From Streptomyces tubercidicus (GTDB lineage: Bacteria > Actinomycetota > Actinomycetes > Streptomycetales > Streptomycetaceae): DNA of 64,000 nucleotides. Both the position numbers and the translations under genes were made by a program. Of the stretch, positions 25,664-32,524 are shown piece after piece; the stretch's first letter is position 1, and every line of letters starts with the position of its first letter. The notes beneath the pieces are model-generated. The model was not told the DNA's origin and made no database searches. It was given only the letters and a program-made list of their open reading frames with translations. The stretch covers positions 6,696,001-6,760,000 of the forward strand of contig NZ_CP114205.1 in the NCBI RefSeq assembly GCF_027497495.1, written 5' to 3'.

Positions 25664-26116
25664 TCAGGCCGCCGTCCGCTCCATACGCGACCGGCGCAGC
25701 CACAGCAGCCCGGTGACGGGCAGGAAGACCGGGATGAAGAGGTAGCCCATGCCGTAGTCCGACCAGACCGTGGCGTCCGGGAACGCGGACGGGTCGAGCA
25801 GCGTCCAGGTGCCGATGCCGAACACCCCGAGCAGCTCCAGCGCACAGCAGACGAACGCGGCCCGGCGGGCGCCCTCGCCGCCGCGCACCAGCGAGAAGGT
25901 GATGAACCCGTAGACGACCGCGGAGACCGCCGAGAGGCCGTACGCCAGCGGGGCCCGGTCGAACTGGGCGATGACCTGGTACAGCGAGCGGGAGGCGGCC
26001 GCGACGGTGAAGATGCCGTAGAGCGCGACCAGCAGCCGGCCGGGGCCGGTGCCCAGGGAGCGCCGTGCCGGGCCGGTGGCCTCCGTGGCGCGGGTGGTCC
26101 GTGTGGTCTCAGGCAC
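25664..26116 (-). CDS. Small membrane protein, unknown function
   Basis: A 150-residue protein with four hydrophobic segments (LLVALYGIFTVAAASRSLY; YGLSAVSAVVYGFITFSL; AAFVCCALELLGVFGIGTW; GYLFIPVFLPVTGLLWL) and short charged loops. It starts with GTG inside the end of the preceding gene, overlapping by 8 bp, so the two are translationally coupled. I do not recognise the family. The paired, overlapping membrane genes suggest a two-subunit membrane complex. Confidence 0.75.
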   Translation of the reverse strand: MPETTRTTRATEATGPARRSLGTGPGRLLVALYGIFTVAAASRSLYQVIAQFDRAPLAYGLSAVSAVVYGFITFSLVRGGEGARRAAFVCCALELLGVFGIGTWTLLDPSAFPDATVWSDYGMGYLFIPVFLPVTGLLWLRRSRMERTAA

Positions 26117-26477
26117 TGCCGCCTCCCCAGATGTCGAACAGCCGCACTTCCAGGACGGCCAGCACCACGGCGCCCGCCGCGACGGTGGCCGAACCCCAGC
26201 GGGTGCGCTCCGACAGCGACATGAAGCCGGTCGCCGGGACACAGGCGGCCGCCCCGAGCAGATACGAAACGAACAGCGCGGTGCCCTTGTCCGGCGACAC
26301 GCCACGGGACAACTGCACGACGGCGATGACCAGTTGGACGATGCCGAGCAGCGACACCAGGCCCATGCCGATGAAGTGCCAGTCCTTGGTGGGCTGGTCA
26401 CGGAACGCCGCGAAGCCGCACCAGGCGGCGAGGGTGAGGGCGGCCACCGCGACCGCGATCGTCAGCGCGTCGATCAC
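26109..26477 (-). CDS. Small membrane protein, unknown function
   Basis: A 122-residue protein with four predicted transmembrane segments: ALTIAVAVAALTLAAWCGFAA without its flanks, then FIGMGLVSLLGIVQLVIAVV, ALFVSYLLGAAACVPATGF and ATVAAGAVVLAVLEVRLFD. The GTG start follows GGAGGCCCC. The 3' end overlaps the next gene by 8 bp. The function is unknown and no motif points to transport or catalysis. Confidence 0.75.
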   Translation of the reverse strand: MIDALTIAVAVAALTLAAWCGFAAFRDQPTKDWHFIGMGLVSLLGIVQLVIAVVQLSRGVSPDKGTALFVSYLLGAAACVPATGFMSLSERTRWGSATVAAGAVVLAVLEVRLFDIWGGGSA

Positions 26478-26799
26478 CGGGGCCTCCGGACGGCGTGGCC
26501 GCGCGCCGTGGGGTAGTGGGGCATGGAGCGATGCTAATCGGCGCCGGACGGGCGGCCGCCTCCGGCCCCGGGGTGCGGCGGCCGGGACCGTGACCGTGGC
26601 GTTGACCACAGCACCCCGGGCCGCCGCGCTCCCGGCCGCCCTCCTCCGTCCTCCGCTCCCGGCGGCATCCGCGCAGGCCACGGGCCGGTCCGCGGAGATC
26701 GTTTCCGCCGGTCGGGGCGCTGTCCACGAGTTGGTCGGTGGTGTCCGCGATCCGGACTGGCTTGATCGGTGCGTACAGCTGTCTGGTTTACTGCCACAC
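26478..26799. other. Intergenic region before the metNIQ leader
   Basis: No coding signal on either strand. It should hold the divergent promoter for the membrane-protein pair and, at its right end, the promoter for the leader ORF: TTGATC at 26762-26767 and TTTACT at 26787-26792, spaced 19 bp. The stretch 26540-26700 is a GC-rich run with many short palindromes. Confidence 0.4.
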
Positions 26800-26800
26800 A
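26762..26800 (+). promoter_or_regulatory. Putative promoter giving a leaderless transcript
   Basis: A -35-like TTGATC (26762-26767) and a -10-like TTTACT (26787-26792) place the transcription start about at the A of the ATG at 26800. No Shine-Dalgarno precedes that ATG. The spacing (19 bp) is slightly long, so the promoter call is tentative. Confidence 0.4.
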
Positions 26801-26886
26801 TGACCACGACGAGCTACCGCACCCCTGCGACCGAGGCGTACCAGACGCCCGGTGCTCGTTGCCTGTGTCGAATGTGTGACCGCTGA
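26800..26886 (+). CDS. Cysteine-rich leader peptide upstream of metNIQ
   Basis: A 28-codon ORF, MTTTSYRTPATEAYQTPGAR then CLCRMCDR. Three cysteines and one methionine occur in the last eight residues, directly before the stop. There is no ribosome binding site and a promoter-like element sits 8 nt before the ATG, so translation is probably leaderless. Cysteine-responsive leaderless uORFs controlling sulfur genes are known from mycobacteria. Here the peptide lies 209 bp before metN in the same direction, which suggests control of a sulfur amino acid importer by ribosome stalling at Cys or Met codons. This is inference; the ORF may be chance. Confidence 0.55.
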   Translation: MTTTSYRTPATEAYQTPGARCLCRMCDR

Positions 26887-27046
26887 GGGCCCCCGCCTGA
26901 GCCTCGCGCCCCGAAGCGAGACCCCGCATGAGCCGCACGTCGACCTCCCGACGCCCCCGGCCGCCCCGCGTCACCGGAACCCGGAGCCGGGCCCCGCGCC
27001 CGCCGCCGCTCCCTGGTCCCCTCTGCCGCACTCGCAAGAATGCCCC

Positions 27047-27073
27047 GTGCCCGGCGGGCGAGCCGCCGAGCAC
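27047..27073 (+). promoter_or_regulatory. Hairpin just upstream of the metN start
   Basis: GTGC-C-CGGCGG (27047-27057) pairs with CCGCCG-A-GCAC (27063-27073), an 11-bp stem with one C-A mismatch and loop GCGAG. It ends 22 nt before the metN start. It could block ribosome loading or end transcription depending on translation of the leader peptide. Confidence 0.4.
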
Positions 27074-27095
27074 TCGACAGTGACGGAATTCCCTA

Positions 27096-28199
27096 GTGAT
27101 CACCACAACGGGCCTGACCAAGGTCTACCGTTCAGGAGACCGCGAAGTCACCGCCCTGGACGGCGTCGATCTGCACGTCCGTGAGGGCGAGGTGTACGGC
27201 GTCATCGGCCAGAGCGGCGCCGGCAAGTCCACCCTCATCCGCTGCCTCAACCTCCTGGAGCGCCCCACCTCCGGCACGGTCACCGTCGCCGGCCAGGAAC
27301 TGACCTCCATCGCCGGCCGCGGCAAGCGCGCCAGCGCCCCGCTGCGCGCCGCCCGCAGCCACATCGGCATGGTCTTCCAGCACTTCAACCTGCTGTCCTC
27401 GCGCACCGTGCAGGACAACGTCGAACTGCCGCTGGAGATCCTCAAGGTCGACCGCCGTGAACGCTCCCGCAAGGCGCTGGAGCTGCTGGACCTGGTCGGC
27501 CTCGCCGACAAGGCCCAGGCCTACCCCGCCCAGCTCTCCGGCGGGCAGAAGCAGCGCGTCGGCATCGCCCGCGCGCTGGCCGGCGACCCCAAGGTGCTGC
27601 TCTCCGACGAGGCCACCAGCGCCCTGGACCCGGAGACCACCCGCTCCATCCTCCAGCTGCTGCGCGACCTCAACCGCAAGCTGGGCCTGACCATCGTGCT
27701 CATCACGCATGAGATGGACGTGGTGAAGTCGATCTGCGACTCGGCCGCGCTGATGAAGAACGGCCGCGTCATCGAGCAGGGCACCGTCGCCGAACTCCTC
27801 GCCACCCCCGGCTCCGAGCTGGCCCGGGAGCTGTTCCCGGTCGGCGGTGAGCCCTCGGCCGACGACCGCACCGTCGTGGACATCACCTTCCACGGCGATG
27901 CCGCCACCCGCCCGGTGATCTCCGAGCTGTCGCGCACCTACAACGTCGACATCTCGATCCTCGGCGCCGCCATGGACACCGTCGGCGGCAAGCAGATCGG
28001 CCGGATGCGCATCGAGCTCCCCGGCCGCTTCGAGGAGAACGTCGTACCCATCGGCTTCCTGCGCGAGCAGGGGCTCCAGGTGGACGTGGCGGAGGTCGAC
28101 GGCAGCGCCCCGGCACCCGCCAGCGACTCCGCCGACACCGCCGACGAGCCCGCCACCCCGGCGCCGGCCGCCACGCTGCAGAAGGAAGGTGCCAAGTGA
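27096..28199 (+). CDS. metN: Methionine ABC transporter ATP-binding protein
   Basis: The ATPase of a D/L-methionine importer. The 367-residue protein has a Walker A GQSGAGKST (about residues 38-46), the signature LSGGQKQRVGIARAL, Walker B VLLSDEATSALD and the switch histidine in ITHEMDVV. A C-terminal NIL domain (VVDITFHGDAATRPVISELS, then GGKQIGRMRIELPG) is the regulatory methionine-binding domain that gives transinhibition. A Pro/Ala-rich tail follows. The start is GTG without a clear Shine-Dalgarno, 22 nt beyond a hairpin, which suggests regulated translation. Confidence 0.95.
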   Translation: MITTTGLTKVYRSGDREVTALDGVDLHVREGEVYGVIGQSGAGKSTLIRCLNLLERPTSGTVTVAGQELTSIAGRGKRASAPLRAARSHIGMVFQHFNLLSSRTVQDNVELPLEILKVDRRERSRKALELLDLVGLADKAQAYPAQLSGGQKQRVGIARALAGDPKVLLSDEATSALDPETTRSILQLLRDLNRKLGLTIVLITHEMDVVKSICDSAALMKNGRVIEQGTVAELLATPGSELARELFPVGGEPSADDRTVVDITFHGDAATRPVISELSRTYNVDISILGAAMDTVGGKQIGRMRIELPGRFEENVVPIGFLREQGLQVDVAEVDGSAPAPASDSADTADEPATPAPAATLQKEGAK

Positions 28200-28930
28200 C
28201 CTGGAACGAGATGCAGCCGCTGCTGTACGACGCCACCCTCGACACCCTCTTCATGGTGTGGTGGTCGACCTTCTACGCCGTGCTCTTCGGCATCCCCGTC
28301 GGGATCCTGCTGCACCTGACCGACCGCGGCGCCATCCTGCAGAACATCGTGGTCAACAAGGTCCTCGGCGCGATCGTGAACATCGGACGGTCCTTCCCGT
28401 TCCTGATCCTGATCGTCTGGCTGATCCCCTTCACCCGGCTCCTGGTCGGGGTCTCGATCGGCCCGACCGGCGCGGTCGTCCCGCTCACCATCGCCGCCAT
28501 CCCGTTCTTCGGACGGATGGTGGAGTCCGCGCTGCGCGAGGTGGACAAGGGCCTCGTCGAGGCCGGACACGCGATGGGCGGCGGCACCTGGACGATCATC
28601 TTCAAGGTGCTGCTCCCGCAGGCGCTGCCCGCGCTGGTGGCGGCCGTCACCACGACCGTCATCACGCTGATCGGCTACTCCGCCATCGCCGGTGCGGTCG
28701 GCGGCGGCGGCCTCGGCAACCTGGCCTACACCTACGGCTACCAGCAGTACGAGACGACGCTGATGATCATCACCGTCGTCGAGCTGGCCGTCTTCGTCAC
28801 CCTCGTACAGCTGCTCGGCGACCTCGTCGTCCGCCGGCTCACCCACCGCGGCACCCGCGCCTCCTCCCTGGGGACCGGCCTGCGCCGGGCCCGCACCGAG
28901 GAGCCGGCCGCCGTCACCGAGGCCGCCTGA
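28196..28930 (+). CDS. metI: Methionine ABC transporter permease
   Basis: A 244-residue membrane permease with five hydrophobic segments. The cytoplasmic coupling loop is VESALREVDKGLVEAGHAMGGG, split here as EAGHAMGGGTWTIIFKVLLP, which matches the EAA motif that docks into MetN. The GTG start overlaps the metN stop by 4 bp. A basic, cytoplasmic C-terminal tail follows the last segment. It forms the channel for methionine passed on by MetQ. Confidence 0.95.
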   Translation: MTWNEMQPLLYDATLDTLFMVWWSTFYAVLFGIPVGILLHLTDRGAILQNIVVNKVLGAIVNIGRSFPFLILIVWLIPFTRLLVGVSIGPTGAVVPLTIAAIPFFGRMVESALREVDKGLVEAGHAMGGGTWTIIFKVLLPQALPALVAAVTTTVITLIGYSAIAGAVGGGGLGNLAYTYGYQQYETTLMIITVVELAVFVTLVQLLGDLVVRRLTHRGTRASSLGTGLRRARTEEPAAVTEAA

Positions 28931-29025
28931 ACCCGGAGCCACCCGCTCCGCCCAAGAGCCCGGACCCTTTGCCGGGCGGACACCGCACAGGAACCCTGTG
29001 TGTGAACAAGAAAGAGGCACTCTTC

Positions 29026-29883
29026 GTGCGCAACACCCGCAAGATCTCCGTCGCCATAGCCGCCGCCTCCGCCGTCGCCCTCGGCGCGAGTGCCTGCTCG
29101 GCCCCCTCCGACACCACCGCCAGCGGCGACAAGGGCGATAAGAACGCCCCCCTCGTCGTCGCCGCGAGCCCCACCCCGCACGGCGCCATCCTCGACTTCG
29201 TCAAGAACGAGCTGGCGGAGAAGGAGGGTCTCAAGCTCGTCGTCAAGCCGTTCAACGACTACAAGATCCCGAACAAGGTCACCGACGACGGCCAGGTCGA
29301 CGCCAACTTCTTCCAGCACAAGCCGTTCCTCGACACCTTCAACAAGGAGAACGGCACCCACATCGTGCCCGTCCAGAACGTGCTCATCGAGCCGCTGGGC
29401 GTCTACTCCAAGAAGATCGACAAGCTCTCGGACCTCAAGGCCGGCAGCACCGTCTCGCTCCCGAACGACCCCTCCAACGAGGGCCGCGCGCTCAAGCTGC
29501 TCGCCGACCACGGCGTGATCACCCTCAAGCCCGGTGTCGGCTCCGACGCCAAGCTGAACGACGTCAAGGACGACAAGGGCGTCAAGCTCACCGAGCTGGA
29601 GGCCGCACAGACCGCGCCGCGTATCGACGATGTCGACGCCGCGATCATCAACGGCAACTTCGCCATCGGCGCCCACCTCAAGCCCTCCAAGGACGCGCTG
29701 GCCCTGGAGAAGGCGAAGGACAACCCCTACGCCAACTTCCTCGCCGTCAAGAAGGGCAACGAGAACGACCCGCGGATCAAGAAGCTCGCGAAGCTCCTGA
29801 ACTCCCCCGAGGTCAAGAAGTTCATCGAGGACAAGTACAAGGACGGCTCGGTCATCCCGGCCTTCGGGCCGGCCAAGAGCTGA
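29026..29883 (+). CDS. metQ: Methionine-binding lipoprotein (NLPA family)
   Basis: The substrate-binding subunit of the methionine importer, 285 residues. A signal peptide ends at the lipidated cysteine C24 in GASACS. The mature NLPA domain shows VVAASPTPHGAILDFVK, VDANFFQHKPFLDTFNKENG and GSTVSLPNDPSNEGRALKLL, typical of MetQ, with EAAQTAPRIDDVDAAIINGNF near the ligand site in two parts. The GTG start follows AAAGAGG. It lies 95 bp after metI and completes the operon. Confidence 0.95.
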   Translation: MRNTRKISVAIAAASAVALGASACSAPSDTTASGDKGDKNAPLVVAASPTPHGAILDFVKNELAEKEGLKLVVKPFNDYKIPNKVTDDGQVDANFFQHKPFLDTFNKENGTHIVPVQNVLIEPLGVYSKKIDKLSDLKAGSTVSLPNDPSNEGRALKLLADHGVITLKPGVGSDAKLNDVKDDKGVKLTELEAAQTAPRIDDVDAAIINGNFAIGAHLKPSKDALALEKAKDNPYANFLAVKKGNENDPRIKKLAKLLNSPEVKKFIEDKYKDGSVIPAFGPAKS

Positions 29884-30253
29884 CGCGCTTCGCCTGAGGG
29901 GACTCCCCGGGGCGGGCGGCGCGGGCTCTGTAGTGGCGCCGGGATTTCCCGGAGCTCTTGGATTCCGGCCCGTCCCGGGCTTCGCCCAACGGGCAGGTTT
30001 GTTTCCCCGCCGCCCACCCCCCTTCGGGGGGTGGGCGGGTGTAGAGGTGAGGTACCGCCCCGCACGGGTGCCCACAGGCCCCCCGCAGGCCCCGGACTCG
30101 CGCGTGGCGCGGGCCGGGGCCCTCGCGCGTGGCACACCCGTACGCCGATGCTGCATGCTGGTGCATTCAAGACGGTCAAGACGGCCCGTGACCTCGCGGT
30201 CTCACAGCCCGCGACGTTCCGGACACCACAGTCAACGGCGCGGGAGCAGCGGC
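29884..30253. other. Intergenic region after metQ with terminator
   Basis: No gene is visible. It contains the strong metQ hairpin (described separately at 30010-30038) and, near its right end, a short direct repeat AAGACGG (30170 and 30179) upstream of the next acetyltransferase gene. Confidence 0.5.
30010..30038 (+). terminator. metNIQ terminator
   Basis: CCGCCCACCCCCC and GGGGGGTGGGCGG pair closely around a TTC/TTCG loop. The stem lies about 125 bp after the metQ stop codon. Confidence 0.65.
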
Positions 30254-30889
30254 ATGACATCCACCTTTCCGGACATCTCCATCAGCACGGACCGGTTGGT
30301 GCTGCGCCCCTTCGAAGAGGCCGATGTGCCGCCGCTCACCGCGATGATGAACGACGAGCTGATCGCCGCCTGGACCGCGATACCGCAGCCGTACACCGAG
30401 GACGCCGCGCACACCTGGACCACCGAGAGCGCCCACGCAGAGCGGACGGCGGGCCACGGTATCGATTTCGCGGTCACCGAGTTCCTCACCCAGCGCCTGG
30501 TCGGCGTGGTCCAACTGCGCAACACCGACTGGCGGATCCGTTCCAGCGAACTCAGTTACGTCGTCGCCTCCTGGGCCCGCGGCGAGGGGTACGCCTCCGA
30601 GGCCACGCTCGCCGTCGCCCACTGGCTCTTCCACGACCAGAAGTTCGAACGTATCGAGCTGCGCACCGCGGCCGGCAACACCGCCTCCCAGCAGGTCGCC
30701 CAGAAGGTCGGCTGCATCAGCGAGGGCGTGCTGCGCAACGCCTTCATAGCCCGCAGCCGCACCGAGGACGGCGGCTGGACGGACATCCGGACCGATCTGA
30801 TCGTGTGGAGCCTGCTCCCCGAGGACCTTGAGGGGGTCCCCGGCCGGCTGGCGGACGCGAACGGATTCAGCTACCCCGAGTGGAACTGA
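30254..30889 (+). CDS. RimJ/RimL-type GNAT acetyltransferase
   Basis: A 211-residue protein with the RimJ/RimL subfamily layout: STDRLVLRPFEEADVPPLTA at the start, a central SELSYVVASWARGEGYASEA (motif A with GEGYASEA), and ELRTAAGNTASQQVAQKVG as the C-terminal acetyl-CoA site with asparagine. Members acetylate protein N-termini or small amines such as aminoglycosides; the target here is unknown. The start ATG follows GGGAGCAGCGGC. Confidence 0.9.
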   Translation: MTSTFPDISISTDRLVLRPFEEADVPPLTAMMNDELIAAWTAIPQPYTEDAAHTWTTESAHAERTAGHGIDFAVTEFLTQRLVGVVQLRNTDWRIRSSELSYVVASWARGEGYASEATLAVAHWLFHDQKFERIELRTAAGNTASQQVAQKVGCISEGVLRNAFIARSRTEDGGWTDIRTDLIVWSLLPEDLEGVPGRLADANGFSYPEWN

Positions 30890-31063
30890 CCACGCCCGCG
30901 CTCAGGTCCGTACCGCAGGGGGTAGTCTCGGCCTGCCGCGCACCTGCGTGAGCAGCGCGGACCTGCGCTTCACAGCGGCACCACAGCGGCACCACCGGCC
31001 TGCGGCCGTCCCGCCTGCCGCACCCGCCCGCGTAACCACAGCAGCCCCAGGAGACTGACGAGC

Positions 31064-32284
31064 ATGGCCGACCGGGTCACGGTGATCGGATGGGACGGCT
31101 CTCCGCTGACCGCCGCCGCCCGCTCCGCGCTCGGCGCGGCCACGCTGGTGGCCGGCGCCGCCCACCACCTCGCCCTTCCCGAAGTCCCGCCGCACGCCGA
31201 ACGGATCCGGCTCGGCAGCGTGTCCCTGGCCGCCCGCCGTATCGCCCAGCACCGCGGCACCGCCGTCGTACTCGCCGACGGTGACCCCGGCTTCTTCGGC
31301 GTCGTGCGCACCCTGCGGGCCCCGGAGCACGGCCTGGAAGTGGAAGTCGTCCCGGCCGTCTCCTCCGTCGCGGCCGCCTTCGCACAGGCCGGGATGCCCT
31401 GGGACGACGCCCAGGTCGTGGTCGCCCACAGCCGCGATCTGCGCCGCGCGGTCAACGTCTGCCGCGCCCACACCAAGGTCGCGGTGCTCACCTCACCCGG
31501 CGCCGGCCCCGCCGAACTCGCCCTGCTGCTCCGCGGCGTCCACCGCACCTTCGTCATCTGCGAGGAACTGGGCACCGAACGGGAGCAGGTGACCGTCCTC
31601 ACCTCCGACAGGGCCGCCGACCATGTCTGGCGTGACCCCAATGTCGTCATTGTCGTCGGCGGTTCGCCCGGCGGCGCCGCGGCCCAGGGCACCGGCTGGA
31701 TCGCCGGTCGCGACGTCGGCCACCCGACGGGCCCGCGCGGCTGGGGACTTCCGGCCAGCGCGTACGGCGGCGCCCTGGGCGAGGGCGAGTCCGTCCAGCT
31801 GCGGACCGCACAACTCGCGCGGCTCGGACCGCAGGTGGGCGACCTGGTCTGGGACATCGGCGCGGGCAGCGGCGCCGCCGCGGTGGAGGCCGCGCGCTTC
31901 GGCGCCGCCGTCATCGCGGTCGACGCCGATCCGGACGCCTGCGCACGCACCGCCGCCCTCGCCCGCCGGCACGGCGTCCAACTCCAGGTCGTGCCCGGCC
32001 GGGCGCCGCAGATCCTGGAGGACCTGCCCGAGCCCGACGTGATCCGGGTCGGCGGCGGGGGAGCGGACGTGCTCACCGCCTGCGCGGCCCGCCGTCCCGA
32101 ACGGATCGTCACCCACGCCGCCACCCGCGACGAGGCCGAATCGCTCGGCCGCGCGCTGGCCGACGGCGGCTACGAAGTCGAGTGCGCACTGCTGCAGTCC
32201 GTGGACCTGGACACTTCCGTCTGGGTCGAACGTGAACGGTCTGTGGTGTTTCTGGTCAGCGGGTATCGGGTTCCTCACCCGTGA
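31064..32284 (+). CDS. cobL: Precorrin-6Y C5,15-methyltransferase (CbiE-CbiT fusion)
   Basis: A 406-residue fusion in cobalamin synthesis. Residues 1-200 are a CbiE-type tetrapyrrole methylase (VTVIGWDGSPL, VLADGDPGFFG, VPAVSSVAAAFAQAG). Residues about 215-406 are a CbiT-type Rossmann methyltransferase (GLPASAYGGALGEGESV, then WDIGAGSGAAAVEAARFG). Together they methylate C5 and C15 and decarboxylate the C12 acetate of precorrin-6B. The gene start follows CCCAGGAG. No cobalamin riboswitch motif is evident upstream. The next gene on the strand is the lower-ligand gene, 240 bp away. Confidence 0.93.
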   Translation: MADRVTVIGWDGSPLTAAARSALGAATLVAGAAHHLALPEVPPHAERIRLGSVSLAARRIAQHRGTAVVLADGDPGFFGVVRTLRAPEHGLEVEVVPAVSSVAAAFAQAGMPWDDAQVVVAHSRDLRRAVNVCRAHTKVAVLTSPGAGPAELALLLRGVHRTFVICEELGTEREQVTVLTSDRAADHVWRDPNVVIVVGGSPGGAAAQGTGWIAGRDVGHPTGPRGWGLPASAYGGALGEGESVQLRTAQLARLGPQVGDLVWDIGAGSGAAAVEAARFGAAVIAVDADPDACARTAALARRHGVQLQVVPGRAPQILEDLPEPDVIRVGGGGADVLTACAARRPERIVTHAATRDEAESLGRALADGGYEVECALLQSVDLDTSVWVERERSVVFLVSGYRVPHP

Positions 32285-32503
32285 CCAGCCAGGCAACCCG
32301 CGCGAGGTAGGCTGGCGGATCGTTGCGCCGCCGTTCCGCATTCGGCTTCGTACGCCAATATCCGGAAAATGCCGTGGTTTTGGCCGAATATGAAGCTCTG
32401 GAGAGCGGACGTGCCGCGAGGCGTGCTCGCTCGTTCTAGCTATCGGGGCGTCGGCGCGCCCCGGTCGAGCGCGTCGCACGAGCGGTTGGAAGGAGCACTA
32501 CCA

Positions 32504-32524
32504 ATGGGCGAGGGGTACGCATGA
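32504..32524 (+). CDS. Six-codon mini-ORF overlapping the BluB-CobT start
   Basis: The ORF ATG-GGC-GAG-GGG-TAC-GCA-TGA (MGEGYA) follows a strong GGAAGGAG and its stop overlaps the start codon of the large downstream gene (ATGA). Part of it, GAGGGG, also serves as that gene's own ribosome site. It may couple or dampen translation of the large gene. Too short to judge by sequence alone. Confidence 0.3.
   Translation: MGEGYA

Noticed and set aside
26928..27083. A second short ORF (51 codons) between the leader peptide and metN
   Set aside because: It is Arg/Pro-rich with no ribosome site and no Cys/Met cluster; it looks like chance reading of GC-rich leader RNA.
30890..31063. Possible cobalamin riboswitch before cobL
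   Set aside because: I looked for a conserved B12-box-like GCCACTG and the usual paired stems and found none. A covariance-model scan would settle it.
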